Assembly: GCF_902459465.1 (NCBI RefSeq)
Contig: NC_047070.1
Coordinates: 7,614,554 to 7,678,553, forward strand
Length of the DNA: 64,000 nt
DNA from: Asterias rubens
Taxonomy: Eukaryota; Echinodermata; Asteroidea; Forcipulatida; Asteriidae
Direction of reading: 5' to 3'
The position numbers and the translations under genes were made by a program. Under the pieces are notes generated by a model. The model searched no databases, was not told where the DNA came from, and was given only the letters and a program-made list of their open reading frames with translations. Position 1 is the stretch's first letter; every line of letters starts with the position of its first letter. Shown here in pieces: positions 34,319 through 60,009 of this stretch.

Positions 34319-34848
34319 GTAGACTTGTTGTTCTCAGAAGTGCAGAAGCGCAAGTCTGGAATTGTACACAGGCAACAGAGGCCATGACCTCAGTTGCCCC
34401 TGGTGTTGGCCTTGGTGCCCCTTCACAAGTTTCCAACTGACTTTAAGAGTTTCCAATGAAAGTGACCTTTGCAAAATTAACACAGCCTGTGTGCATGCTC
34501 AGAATTACATTTACCTGGTCGAACTGCAGAAATCTGCGCTTACAGCATCCTCCTGTAAAGTATGTAACTCCAATTAATGGCTGTCAGCACATAATTCTGC
34601 AGCAGTAAAGCAGTACCTTTAGCCTTTTTGAGGTATGGCGACGTGATAGGAGTGTACTGTTTGGTTTGGGTGTACACACACACATTTACTCAAACCTTAT
34701 AGTGCTGTAGTATTGTGTCCGCCACATCTCAAAAAGGCTTATGACTGGCGACTGTATTATTATGTGAGCAATAAGGCCAAAAGAATTTCCCATGCAGGGA
34801 CAAAAAAGTTGTATTGTATTGTATCATATTGTATTGTATGAGATTGGG

Positions 34849-35026
34849 TCCTGCGGCCGATTTCACGAAACGCTAGGATTAAATCCTATCTCGAGGTAGG
34901 ATGAGTAACCCGTCCTAACTTAGGATGGGTTCAATGCATCCTACGTCTTCAGATAGGGAACTTTACTCATCCTAAGTCCTAAGATTAATCCTAAGTTAGG
35001 AAGAGTTTGGTGAAATCGACGGCTGG
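34849..35026. mobile_element. Family E short palindromic MITE
   Basis: The ends are GCGGCCGATTTCACGAAACG and TTTGGTGAAATCGACGGCTG. The interior has repeated CCTAACTTAGGATG and TAAGTTAGG palindromic pieces. Related copies are at 37806-37973, 41927-42103 and 48017-48152. Confidence 0.75.
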
Positions 35027-35332
35027 TGTGTCTGCAGTCATCAGGTGTCCTGATATCCCACATTCGTAAATGAATTCAAATATAACAATTACTAAATTCA
35101 TCATAAATCAACTAGGACAAGTGTAATTATCTTGATATTTTCTTTTTTTACAATGTGTCCAAAAAAACAGGTGTATATAATTTTCAATTTCGAACAAGGG
35201 AATAATGCCCTTTCGATTCAGCGAAATAAAAATAAAAATGCTTTAAGAGCACTGTATATAGCATGGTAGTACATGTAGCTCTCTTGTTTTTGTGTAATTC
35301 TTGATGCTTATGGAAAATGATAGGTATAGACC

Positions 35333-35518
35333 GTGGCCCAATTTGATAGAGCTGCTTACAATGCAAGAAATACTGCTTAGTATTATTTCTGCTTAGCAGA
35401 AAAAGCCAGAATACCAGTCATAAATTGTACAAATGACATGGTATTTGGCCGGTAACCATATTTTTGTTGCGCTAGGATACTTTTGTGCTTCAAGCAGCAC
35501 TATGAAATTGGGACATAA
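35333..35518. mobile_element. Family H MITE
   Basis: GGCCCAATTTGATAGAGCTG with GCTTA at the left is mirrored by CAAGCAGCACTATGAAATTG at the right. Family features inside are CTGCTTAGCAGAAA and GGTAACC. Confidence 0.75.
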
Positions 35519-35759
35519 CAACTTGACATTTTAAATTTATAAGACTCCATTCCATCAAGAGAATGCCCGAAGACAGTATTCACCATGGATCCCGAGCAGA
35601 GCATACTCTTCGAAGCATCAAGACCTCACCATACGCGGTTGTACAGTAGTTCAGCAGTTATAGTTTCTATTGTGTTAGTTTTTCAATGCTCAACACCAAG
35701 CAAAGCTTCTAACATTTTTTTGCATACTTTGTCATTGTCATTTTCTCCAGTAGTTTGTT

Positions 35760-35993
35760 CTAATGTATGTATGTATGTCTGTCTGTCTGTCTGTTTGTGT
35801 GTCTGTTTCGTCTTTGTATTGTCCTAAGCTAGTTCCTTTAGTTTATGTCTTTTGCAGACCGCTATACAAGCTACCTAGCTTCTTTTGAGCCTTGCCTCCA
35901 TGCGCTTCCCGCTACTTTCCTGCATCCAATGTTGTTCTATAATATTGTGGAAATGTTTTGTGGAAATAAATGTAAATGTGAATTGAATTGAAC
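35760..35993 (+). repeat. TATG/TCTG microsatellite and AATTGAATTG tail
   Basis: A short (TATG)n(TCTG)n run at about 35764-35795 is followed by a segment ending TGTGAATTGAATTGAAC. That ending resembles the 3' end of a truncated LINE. No polymerase frame is left, so the LINE origin is a guess. Confidence 0.4.
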
Positions 35994-37559
35994 ATCACTG
36001 AAAATGCAAGCATAATAAAGAACTGAGTGCAGACAACCAGGCGGGCGGACCGACAAACAGGCAACACACACACACAGACAAACAGAAACTGGTTTTACAT
36101 ATAGTCTCACATCTGCTATGCGGCTGCTCATCCCCAAAAAGAAATTCCAACTCAAATTAGTATCCTTTTACCCCGACAGAGTAATAGCTTCGACTTTATT
36201 TCTTGCACGTAATACTGTACAGAAATTTAATTAAACATGTGCATGCATTACATTTCTTTTCCAATATTTAATTATCGAGCGATATTGACATTGAATCAGA
36301 AACTGAAAAATTCATAAATAAATATGGGTTAGACAAATATTCAAATTTATTCTGATATGGGGGAGGGGTGGCAATTGATTTCTGAATAATAATATTGGAC
36401 TTTCCTAGGGCAAAAAGCACACAAATTTTTCCGCACATTTATTTGAGCTTACATAGGTTTCCCGCAAAAATACCCATAACGCAACGCAAGCAATATTTTT
36501 CCCAGTATCCAGATAGGGCCCAGATCAGATGAGTAAAAAAAAGTTTGTCTAATACTTTCCATGTGAAATAATCCTTTTTAAACCAAAATGAGTCAAAGAT
36601 GCCACATGATTGACAACAAATCAAGAGCCCCCCCCCCTAAAAAAAAACCAGTAAATGATCCCATTAAATTCAAATCAGAGATTGGATCAAGTAACTATCA
36701 ACATAGACTGTTTTCAACATAGACTGCCATCAACACTGTCCTGTTCTCACATATGCTCGAAAACTCAAGTAAGACTCGAGTCCGACTCGCAAGACCATAC
36801 TGTCCGGATACTCATTAAAAAGCATTTATTATCTATTTTCCTTAATATTTGTTTCTTACTTTTGTTGCCACCCCAAGTCACATAGCTTTTATTAAGCATG
36901 TACATAACAGAGAGTTTTTTAACGGCGGATGGTTCTGCGACGGTAATGATGACATTTGGTGTCAACTGCGCATGCGTCGACTTTGAGGACGGTCGTCCCC
37001 CAATGTCTACGACAGTGCCTGGGATGAATCTGCGCTGTGCTGAAAAAGACCACATTAGGCTGAAAACTACTAACCGTTGCAGCACCAGCCGTCCTATAAA
37101 ACTCTCACTTTTAATATACTACATAGGATTTTGTTTTCAATAAAATGATGGAATTGAAAAGTAATAAAATAATTAAAGATTTTTTTTGTTTTTAGCAGCA
37201 CGCATCTAAACCTACAACTACACACTGACCAATATGTACAATAATTAAGACTACTCAATGAGCCTAAAGGACCTATAGTCACTGAATTACTTCCCTTTGT
37301 AACACACAAGCTAGAATCCCCAAATTATTCTTAAAATACAAATAGCTGTTTCATAATGACCCTTGCTTTGCTCGTTACTGCATGAAACCGTCCCACTAGG
37401 GAATTTATCTGCTTAAAGTTATAATAGTGGTTTCTTAAACATCGTTCCAATCCATCGTTCAGTGACCCTCAAAGCGCTTAAACGTTATTGTCACTGGGCC
37501 ATATTTCATTTCTTAGACCATCTCAGCTCCCTGGGGAGTATACAGCCTGTGCTGCGAAG
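35994..37559. other. Intergenic, no gene recognised
   Basis: AT-rich sequence with short C and A runs near 36630. No exon, tRNA or repeat end can be supported. Confidence 0.4.
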
Positions 37560-37755
37560 TGTGCGCACCAAGCTAAATCAATCACAAGAACCATATCTGC
37601 CCTCAAAGGGAAACATTGACCCCAAGGTGAAAGTGTCGTGCTCAAGAAAACAAGTGTCATGACCGGGATTCGAATCCACACCCTGATGACATGGCCACCA
37701 GAACTTGAGTCCGATGCCCTAAACCGCCCAGCTACGACGAGCTCATCCAACGACA
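37560..37755 (-). mobile_element. tRNA-derived SINE, diverged
   Basis: Minus strand: GTCGTAGCTGGGCGGTTTAG (A-box region), then GGATTCGAATCCCGGTCATG (B box) and TTGAGCACGACACTT. This layout matches the SINE at 34044-34318 with many substitutions. Confidence 0.6.
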
Positions 37756-37805
37756 CCAAAACCTTTGATAAGATAAGAATATTATGAAATTCATCAATAA
37801 AAAGA

Positions 37806-37973
37806 TCCTGCAGCTGATTTCACAATACGCTAGGATTAATCTTATCTCAAGTTAGGACAAGTAACTCGTCCTAGGATGTGTTCGATGCGCCCTATCATCT
37901 TTTGTTACGGAACTCGTCCTTAGTCCTAAAATAAATCTCATGTTAGGAAGAGTTTGGTGAAGCGACGGCTGGC
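37806..37973. mobile_element. Family E MITE
   Basis: Ends GCAGCTGATTTCACAATACG and TTTGGTGAAGCGACGGCTGG flank TAGGATTAATC and TAGGACAAGTAACTCGTCC pieces shared with 34849-35026. Confidence 0.7.
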
Positions 37974-38416
37974 CTTAGGTTGAGTTTTTCTAGGAACAAT
38001 AAACTTATTATTCTACATGTTGAATAAGTCACAAGCGCAACACCCTTTTATCCAAGTGACTGATGAATGCAATAAGGGCACTTCTCATTTGCTAAATCTT
38101 CAACAACCCCAAAAAAAACTGAATGAAATTTCTAAATTTGAGAAATGGCAAGTCAAAATGCAAAAACAAAAGTGATTTTCCAATACACAAACCTAAATTG
38201 AATTTTCCAAACATGTTCAAATAATACGCTTCAGAGATGAAAAATGTTTGCTTTATAAATTTGATCCACATTTTTCTTGCTTTGGTCATGCAAGAAACTT
38301 ATACGTATGAGATCTCTGAATTACGTTTATCAGGCAAAACACAATAAACAGAAATGGGAAAAACTCTCCATTCTCACTTGAAAAAATATCTTCACCCTCC
38401 CGCAGTCAAAACATTA

Positions 38417-39128
38417 TTAAAGGAACACGTTACTTTCAATCAGGCAGGTTGGTCATTGAAAAGCGTTTGAAACCGTTTGTAATGAAATTCATATGGTCCA
38501 CACAAACATGCCTTGAAATTGCAGTCTTTTTTTTTACGTCCCCAGCTAACACGGTTGGCCATTTTATGGAGTCAAGACATTGACTCCACAAAATGGAATA
38601 AAACGTAAAAGAAAAAACCGTGCAATTTCAAGGCTTTCTGTGTGGATCGTTGTACTCCACTTTTAAAGGCAGTGGACACTATTGGTATTTGTAAAAAAAA
38701 ACTGTCTTCTCTCTTGGTGTATCTCAACATATGCATAAAATAACAAACCTGTGAAAATTTGAGCTCGATCGGTCGTCGGAGTTGCAAGATAACCTTTGTC
38801 ACACGAAGTTGTGTGTGTTTAGATGGTTGATTTTGAGATCTCAAGTTCTAAACTTGAGGTCTCAAAATCAAATTCGTGGAAAATTACTCCTTTCTCCAAA
38901 ACTAGGTCACTTCAGAGGGAGCTGTTTCTCACAATGTTTTATACCATCAACCTCTCCCCATTACTCGTTCCAAAGTAAGGTTTTATGCTAATAATTATTT
39001 TGAGTAATTACCAATAGTGTCCACTGCCTTTAAGTTATCTATCTAACCATATGCATTTCATAACAAACGGTTTCAAAACAATGTCCAAAGACCAACTCCA
39101 CCGATCCAAGGCAACGTGTTCCTTTAAA
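38417..39128. mobile_element. Family C MITE interrupted by a family A insertion
   Basis: The outer ends TTAAAGGAACACGTTACTTT and AAGGCAACGTGTTCCTTTAA match the intact family C copy at 43213-43603. The palindromic centre (CTAACACGGTTGGCCATTTT with its complement) is also shared. The right arm is cut by a complete family A copy. Confidence 0.85.
38662..39033 (+). mobile_element. Family A MITE nested in family C
   Basis: The copy runs from TTTAAAGGCAGTGGACACTA to TAGTGTCCACTGCCTTTAAG with both ends intact. The host resumes directly after it, which dates this insertion after the family C copy. Confidence 0.88.
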
Positions 39129-39351
39129 AACCAAAATTTTCACTATCAGAATCCAATTGTATCAAATATTAAATTTCAGAGTTGGATTCAAAATCCGAAT
39201 GATAGGAAATAATATCAAGGGGTTTCTACAGCTTAAAAAAAAACTTGGATTAGGAAGCATGGCGCACCATGAAAAAAACCACATTGCAGTTGTCAGTAAA
39301 CAAAAACAATATGTGCGTATGGGACAGCTATTGATGCTTGGCTCATGCACT

Positions 39352-39553
39352 GGGCCCATTTTCATAAAGCTGCTTATAAGCAGAAAAAAACTAGCTAAGC
39401 ACAACCAAGCTATGCTTAGCAAAAGCTGGTAACCAGCCAAAATACTGCACATTTAACTGGTGATTTGACTGGTACCCGACTTATTTCTTGCTTAGCAAAG
39501 GAATTTGTTAAGCATAGCTTCCTGCTAAACCGCTCTATAAAATTGGGCCCAGA
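39352..39553. mobile_element. Family H MITE, well preserved
   Basis: CTGGGCCCATTTTCATAAAG with CTGCTTA at the left is mirrored by GCTCTATAAAATTGGGCCCA at the right. Internal GCTTAGCAAAAGCTGGTAAC and GCTTAGCAAAG motifs are typical. Confidence 0.8.
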
Positions 39554-40528
39554 TCAGTGCAGGACATTCTTTAAAGTGAAGACGACCCTCTATACAGATA
39601 AGGTACAGTTTTGGTTAATGACCTGTGGCCCTCGCTTGGTTCAATGTGACTAGTTCAACCGTTGTGGCTATTTCATGGCCATGCCAAACTTTCAGCCCTC
39701 CATGGTCTCTATCTGTTCCAGCAATTTGCTAGAATCAACCAAGCCTCGCTACCATGGGGAGCACGTCATATTGATACCTCTCGTCACTAACCCCGGGGAG
39801 GGATGTAATTAAAAACATTACTGATTGGCTCCCAAGGGTGACTTCTTTGAAGCTACACTTGCCAAAAACTTCCGAGCACTTGCACGATGCTTAGTAAATG
39901 CAGATTAAAAATGCAAGAACTTTGACAAGATTCCATTTCAAATGAATCATGTTTTTACATGGTCACCATAAACTGCATACAGTAAAGCATATCAAAAGAT
40001 CAAAGAAGACTGGGAGGGGACCAATTGCTCTTTGACTTGATGCATCTTTTGCGGGTTACAATACTTGAGCGGGCGCATAGAGTGGATCGTCCACAGGCCT
40101 AAGTAAAAAGTGCCAGATTCTAGCGCATTTTAATGAACCAATTCCAGGAGTGCAATTTGACGGTCCTAACCAATGACTGTTGTGGTTGAATTGGCCATTG
40201 GTTAACCACTGGCCAATGACCGAAACAGTTATTGGTTACGACCGCCAAAACGCACCCCAGGCCGAGCCACCAGGCCCATGGGTCATGAGCAAGCAAGGCG
40301 TGCTGGGACAACATGGCGTGGCAAGATCGATCACCCCTGGGAACGAGGTTGAAATCAACCATCTCGGTGCCTGCCTTAAGAGCACTGAGCATATGCATTT
40401 ATAATTTATGTATACTTCCCAACTTCCCTAAAGGTCAAAAAAGGAGGAAAAAAACCTGCAACTTTGATACAATGAGTACAAGGGGACGCTACTGTTTAAG
40501 ATCTATAATCTAGATTGCTACTATTGCA
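39554..40528. other. Downstream flank of ACTR1
   Basis: This probably contains the ACTR1 3' UTR, since its stop codon is at 40529-40531. I see no convincing AATAAA on the minus strand close by. No other gene is supported. Confidence 0.4.
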
Positions 40529-54525
<13,997 letters not shown>

Positions 54526-54744
54526 AGCTGCTTATTTTGGTTTAATTCTCGTTTTGTTACCAAAAATTAAGCATCGCCTGTTTTTGTGGGTTGGACGTGG
54601 ATTGATCTTCCGCCGATTGAGATGTGTGTACAGAAAATCCGACCCTTTTTACATTTTAGTCGGGCACCCGTTTTAAAAAATCACTGTTTAGTAACGCGTA
54701 GCGTCGGGGTATCGACTTGATTTCTGGAACGGCCACAATAGACC
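54526..54744 (-). promoter_or_regulatory. ACTR1 5' UTR and core promoter region
   Basis: Only 219 bp separate the ACTR1 start codon from the foldback element. Unless the element supplies promoter activity, the native core promoter must lie here. No TATA box is evident. Confidence 0.5.
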
Positions 54745-54872
54745 CTGAAGCTAGCCGCGAATTCTCAGCCGCGAATTCCCAGCCGCAAATGCCAGCCGCG
54801 AATTCTCAATTTACGGCCGAAAAGTCCAGCCGCTAATTCGAGCCGCCACGCCAGCCGCGAATTTCATTACCG
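54745..54872. repeat. Outer terminal domain, left: short GCCGCGAATT tandem repeats
   Basis: Units like AGCCGCGAATTCTC, AGCCGCGAATTCCC and AGCCGCAAATGCC follow each other at 13-15 bp spacing, then become less regular. The mirror-image domain is at about 59745-59870. Confidence 0.8.
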
Positions 54873-55128
54873 AAGTAGTTTCACGAAGCGACAGGATTTC
54901 CTAAGTTGTTCACACACATAAGCCACTATTTCTTAAATTTTGTAAAATCATGGCAATTTTGAATGTTGCTTTTGTAAAATTTCGGTCATAGTAACAAAAT
55001 GTAGGCCAAATTGGGTTAAGATAATTTAATTTTTAATGCTTTAGTCGATCCATCAAACTTTAATGGTTACATATCGACTTTCTGAATATCAGTTGTTTTA
55101 AAAATAAAGAAATAATAATAATAATATG

Positions 55129-57205
55129 TACCTCACATAATTAACAAATTGTTACTTTTTAGTGTTAAATCATTAAGACCATTACATAACACATCGAAAT
55201 ATATCGTTGCAGCTAATTAGACTAACTAATTGGTGCCTAATTAAACCACTTTATATGTTGTGGGTTTTGTCTCATTTGAAGGGAATTTTTAGACTAAAAA
55301 ATAGTGTAAGTAGTCACTTTAAAACAAAATGTACCTCACATAATTAACAAATTGTTGCTTTTTAGTGTTTAATCATTAAGACCATTACATAACACATCGA
55401 AATATATCGTTGCAGCTAATTAGACCAACTAATTGGTGCCTAATTAAACCACTTTATATGTTATGGGTTTTGTCTCATTTGAAGGGAATTTTTAGACTAA
55501 AAAATAGTGTAAGTAGTCACTTTAAAACAAAATGTACTTCACATAATTAACAAATTGTTACTTTTTAGTGTTTAATCATCAAGACCATCACATAACACAT
55601 CGAAATATATCGTTGCAGCTAATTAGACCAACTAATTGGTGCGTAATTAAACCACTTGATATGCTATGGGTTTTGTCTCATTTGAGGGGAATTTTTAGAC
55701 TAAAAAATAGTGTAAGTAGTCACTTTAAAACAAAATGTACTTCACATAATTAACAAACTGTTACTTTTTAGTGTTTAATCATTAAGACCATTACATAACA
55801 CATCGAAATATATCGTTGCAGCTAATTAGACCAAATAATTGGTGCCTAATTAAACCACTTTGTATGTTGTGGGTTTTGTCTCATTTGAAGGGAATTTTTA
55901 GACTAAAAAATAGTGTAAGTAGTCACTTTAAAACAAAATGTACCTCACATAATTAACAAATTGTTACTTTTTAGTGTTTAATCATCAAGACCATTACATA
56001 ACACATCGAAATATATCGTTGCAGCTAATTAGACCAATTATTTGGTGCCTAATTAAAACACTTTATTTGTTGTGGGTTTTGTCTCATTTGAAGGGAATTT
56101 TGAGACTAAAAAATAGTGTAACTAGTCACTTTAAAACAAAATGTACCTCACATAATTGACAAATAATTAATTTTTAGTGTTTAATCATCAAGACCATCAC
56201 ATAACACATCGAAATATTCCGTTGCAGCTAATTAGGCCAACTAATTGGTGCCTAATTAAACCACTTTATTTGTTGTGGGTTTTGTCTCATTTGAAGGGAA
56301 TTTTGAGACTAAAATATAGTGTAAGTAGTCACTTTAAAACAAAATGTACCTCACATAATTAACAAATTGTTACTTTTTAGTGTTTAATCATCAAGACCAT
56401 TACATAACACATCGAAGTATATCGTTGCAGCTAATTAGACCAACTAATTGGTGCCTAATTAAACCACTTTATTTGTTGTGGGTTTTGTCTCATTTGAAGG
56501 GAATTTTTAGACTAAAATATAGTGTAAGTAGTCACTTTAAAACAAAATGTACCTCACATAATTAACAAATTGTTACTTTTTAGTGTTTAATCATCAAGAC
56601 CATTACATAACACATCGAAGTATATCGTTGCAGCTAATTAGACCAACGAATTGGTGCCTAATTAAACCACTTTATATGTTGTGGGTTTTGTCTCATTTGA
56701 AGGGAATTTATAGACTAAAATATAGTGTAAGTAGTCACTTTAAAACAAAATGTACCTCACATAATTAACAAATACTTACTTTTTAGTGCTTAATCATCAA
56801 GACCACCACATAACACATCGAAATATTCCGTTGCAGCTAATTAGACCAACTAATTGGTGCCTAATTAAACCACTTTATTTGTTGTAGGTTTTGTCTCATT
56901 TGAAGAGAATTTTTAATTAAAGTAATAACGTAAGTAGTCACTTTAAAACAAAATGTACCTCACATAATTCGTTGCAGCTAATTAGACCATGATTAGACCA
57001 ACTAATTGGTGCCTAATTATACCACTTTAAATGCGGTATGGGTTTGTCTCTTTTGAAGCGTGTTCTTATATCATAGAAATAAGGTAAATAGCGCTCTAAA
57101 ACAAACTGCACTTTACATAATGGTTTACAAATGGTAAATTTTTAGTATTTAGTCATTAAGACCACTTCAAAACACCACTGAATATTTCCTTAACTATAAT
57201 TAGTG
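55129..57205 (+). repeat. Left-arm array of a 203-bp repeat, about ten units
   Basis: The unit contains TTTAATCATTAAGACCATTA, CGTTGCAGCTAATTAGACCA, CTAATTGGTGCCTAATTAAA and GGGTTTTGTCTCATTTGAAG. Unit starts are spaced at exactly 203 bp from 55162 to 56786. The last two units, towards the loop, are shortened and degenerate. Repeated 61-codon frames in some units are not genes. Confidence 0.93.
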
Positions 57206-58047
57206 TAACTTAATACTTTGAACTGGTAGCCTGAGTGCTCCTGGCAGATGGTCGTCAAACTAAGTTAAGGTGCCCAAGTAATTCAACGTAAACACACCCT
57301 GACTGGGTCGTTTCACTTTAATGTTATTCAATTGCGTAATGTGGTGTGGTCCGCTCAAGCTGCATTCCATGAGACAAGTGATGAGTGATCTTAAGCGGTC
57401 AATGGCACCATGCTGTCTCTATCTGGAGATGACCAAAGGGATTAAAGGAATAACACTCTAACACCATAAAGGTTTTTAACAATAAGTAAAAGTGTAATTT
57501 TTATGATTGCAGCTTGATTACAGTATTCATGTTTTTTGGTTATGTCCTTAATACACATCGCAGTTTTGAATGACGACAAAAATGACGTTATTATCCCTGA
57601 AAAATTGTGACTGAATACATTTTTTATTAAAATTGGACGGTGACTTTAATGTTTACAGTTTAAGATATACTAATTTGAAAGTTACAAACACACGAAACTC
57701 GCACGGCTGCGGTACCTCCCGAATTTGAGTAAGAACAAAGACCTTCCTGTTAAAGGGATAATATTGATAAATAACCCCTTCCTTTGGGGACCTTTTAAAC
57801 ATACAATGTGCACTCAAAACAAATTTAATTGATCCCATAAGTTTCAATCTGCGTAGTTTCGGCCTGGTGGCGTTCCGTAATACACATCAAGAGCCTTTTC
57901 CTCCGGGTTTTTTGGACAGCGCCGTTTTAAAATGAAAATCGAATGGCTAAACTTGTAAGACATGACCAGCACTTGTAATCCTAATATCCAACCTTTACGG
58001 AGGGATACTCGAAAGGAAACGGAGAGAGCCTCTCAGCCCAGCATTAT
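57206..58047. other. Unique central loop of the foldback element
   Basis: Single-copy sequence lies between the two arrays. No open frame has a recognisable domain and no RNA gene is evident. If the element once carried a gene, it is no longer here. Confidence 0.6.
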
Positions 58048-59470
58048 TTGTCAATTATGTGAGGTACATTTTGTTTTAAAGTGACTACCTAAATTATTTC
58101 TTTGAGAAAAATTCCCTCCAAACGAGACAAAACCCACAACATAAAAAATGGTTTAATTAGGCACCAATTAGTTGGTCTAATTAGCTGCAACGATATATTT
58201 CGATGTGTTATGTAATGGTCTTAATGATTAAACACTAAAAAGCAACAATTTGTTAATTATGTGAGGTACATTTTGTTTTAAAGTGACTACTTACGTTATT
58301 TCTTTGATTAAAAATTCCCTTCAAATGAGACAAAACCCACAACATACAAAGTGGTTTAATTAGGCACCAATTAGTTGGTCTAATTAGCTGCAACGATATA
58401 TTTCGATGTGTTATGTAATGGTCTTGATGATTAAACACTAAAAAGTAACAATTTGTTAATTATGTAAGGTACATTTTGTTTTAAAGTGACTTCTTACACT
58501 ATTTTTTAGACTAAAACTTCCCCTCAAAATAGACAAAACCCATAGCATATAAAGTGGTTTAATTACGCACCAATTAGTTGGTCTAATTAGCTGCAACGAT
58601 ATATTTCGATGTGTTATGTAATGGTCTTAATGATTAAACACTAAAAAAAAACAATTTGTTAATTATGTGAGGTACATTTTGTTTTAAAGTGACTACTTAC
58701 GTTATTTTTTAGTCTAAAAATTCCCCTCAAATGAGACAAAACCCACAACATACAAAGTGGTTTAATTAGGCACCAATTAGTTGGTCTAATTAGCTGCAAC
58801 GATATATTTCGATGTGTTATGTAATGGTCTTAATGATTAAACACTAAAAAAAACCAATTTGTTAATTATGTGAGGTACATTTTGTTTTAAAGTGACTACT
58901 TACGTTATTTTTTAGTCTAAAAATTCCCCTCAAATGAGACAAAACCCACAACATACAAAGTGGTTTAATTAGGCACCAATTAGTTGGTCTAATTAGCTGC
59001 AACGATATATTTCGATGTGTTATGTAATGGTCTTGATGATTAAACACTAAAAAGTAACAATTTGTTAATTATGTAAGGTACATTTTGTTTTAAAGTGACT
59101 TCTTACACTATTTTTTAGACTAAAACTTCCCCTCAAAATAGACAAAACCCATAGCATATAAAGTGGTTTAATTACGCACCAATTAGTTGGTCTAATTAGC
59201 TGCAACGATATATTTCGATGTGTTATGTAATGGTCTTAATGATTAAACACTAAAAAAAAACAATTTGTTAATTATGTGAGGTACATTTTGTTTTAAAGTG
59301 ACTACTTACGTTATTTTTTAGTCTAAAAATTCCCCTCAAATGAGACAAAACCCACAACATACAAAGTGGTTTAATTAGGCACCAATTAGTTGGTCTAATT
59401 AGCTGCAACGATATATTTCGATGTGTTATGTAATGGTCTTAGTGATTAAACACTAAAAAGTAACAATTTG
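58048..59470 (-). repeat. Right-arm array of the 203-bp repeat, about seven units
   Basis: Same unit as the left arm but inverted. Units starting near 58438 and 59047 share a private set of variants (TTATGTAAGGTACA, GACTTCTTACAC, CCCATAGCATAT), giving a 609-bp higher-order period. Confidence 0.93.
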
Positions 59471-59744
59471 TAAATTATGTGAGGTACATATTATTATTAT
59501 TATTTTTTTATTTTTAAAACAACTGATATTCAGAAAGTCGATAAGTAACCATTAAAGTTTGATGGATCGACTAAAGCATTAAAAATTCAATTATCTTAAC
59601 CCAATTTGGCCTACATTTTGTTACTATGACCAAAATTTTACAAAAGCAACATTCAAAATTGCCATGATTTTACAAAATTTAAGAAATAGTGGCTTATGTG
59701 TGTGAACAACTTAGGAAATCCTGTCGCTTCGTGAAACTACTTCG

Positions 59745-59870
59745 GTAATGAAATTCGCGGCTGGCGTGGCGGCTCGAATTAGCGGCTGGACATTTCGGCC
59801 GTAAATTGAGAATTCGCGGCTGGCATTCGCGGCTGGGAATTCGCGGCTGATAATTCGCGGCTAGCTTCAG
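59745..59870. repeat. Outer terminal domain, right
   Basis: The reverse complement of the left outer domain: AATTCGCGGCTGGCGTGGCG through ATTCGCGGCTGATAATTCGC to CTAGCTTCAG. The units agree one for one with the left side with a handful of substitutions. Confidence 0.8.
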
Positions 59871-59884
59871 CTTGGTAATAGACC

Positions 59885-60009
59885 TTATTGCAGATAGCAA
59901 TTTTGAACAACTGCGCATGTGCGCGCAAAGGACTGTGGGAAAAATTTGGCACCTCGCTCAAAAAAGTAAACAACGTTCAGCGTTCGTACACGATCGATCG
60001 GTTTGCAAA
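59885..60009 (+). promoter_or_regulatory. Promoter and 5' UTR of the gene starting at 60010
   Basis: CTGCGCATGTGCGC at about 59911-59924 resembles the NRF1 recognition sequence, common in TATA-less and bidirectional housekeeping promoters. It lies between the foldback element and the first exon. Confidence 0.45.

Larger units (their letters stand above)
54745..59870. mobile_element. Foldback transposon with tandem-repeat arms (5.1 kb)
   Basis: Both ends carry the same sequence in inverted orientation for nearly 400 bp, starting CTGAAGCTAGCCGCGAATT at the left and ending AATTCGCGGCTAGCTTCAG at the right. Inside these lie arrays of a 203-bp repeat in opposite orientations (55129-57205 and 58048-59470) around a unique loop of about 0.85 kb. 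AATAGACC occurs directly at the left boundary (54737-54744) and again 6 bp beyond the right boundary (59877-59884), consistent with an 8-bp target duplication plus 6 extra bases. No transposase is present. The layout matches foldback elements such as sea urchin TU and Drosophila FB as I recall them. Confidence 0.88.

Noticed and set aside
55568..59047. Several nearly identical 61-codon open frames beginning MFNHQDH
   Set aside because: They recur only because the 203-bp repeat recurs, on opposite strands in the two arms. Units with single changes lose the frame, and there is no splice or promoter context.
54745..59870. CRISPR-like array, because of regular 203-bp units
   Set aside because: The units are contiguous tandem repeats without unique spacers, in a eukaryotic genome and inside an inverted-repeat transposon.
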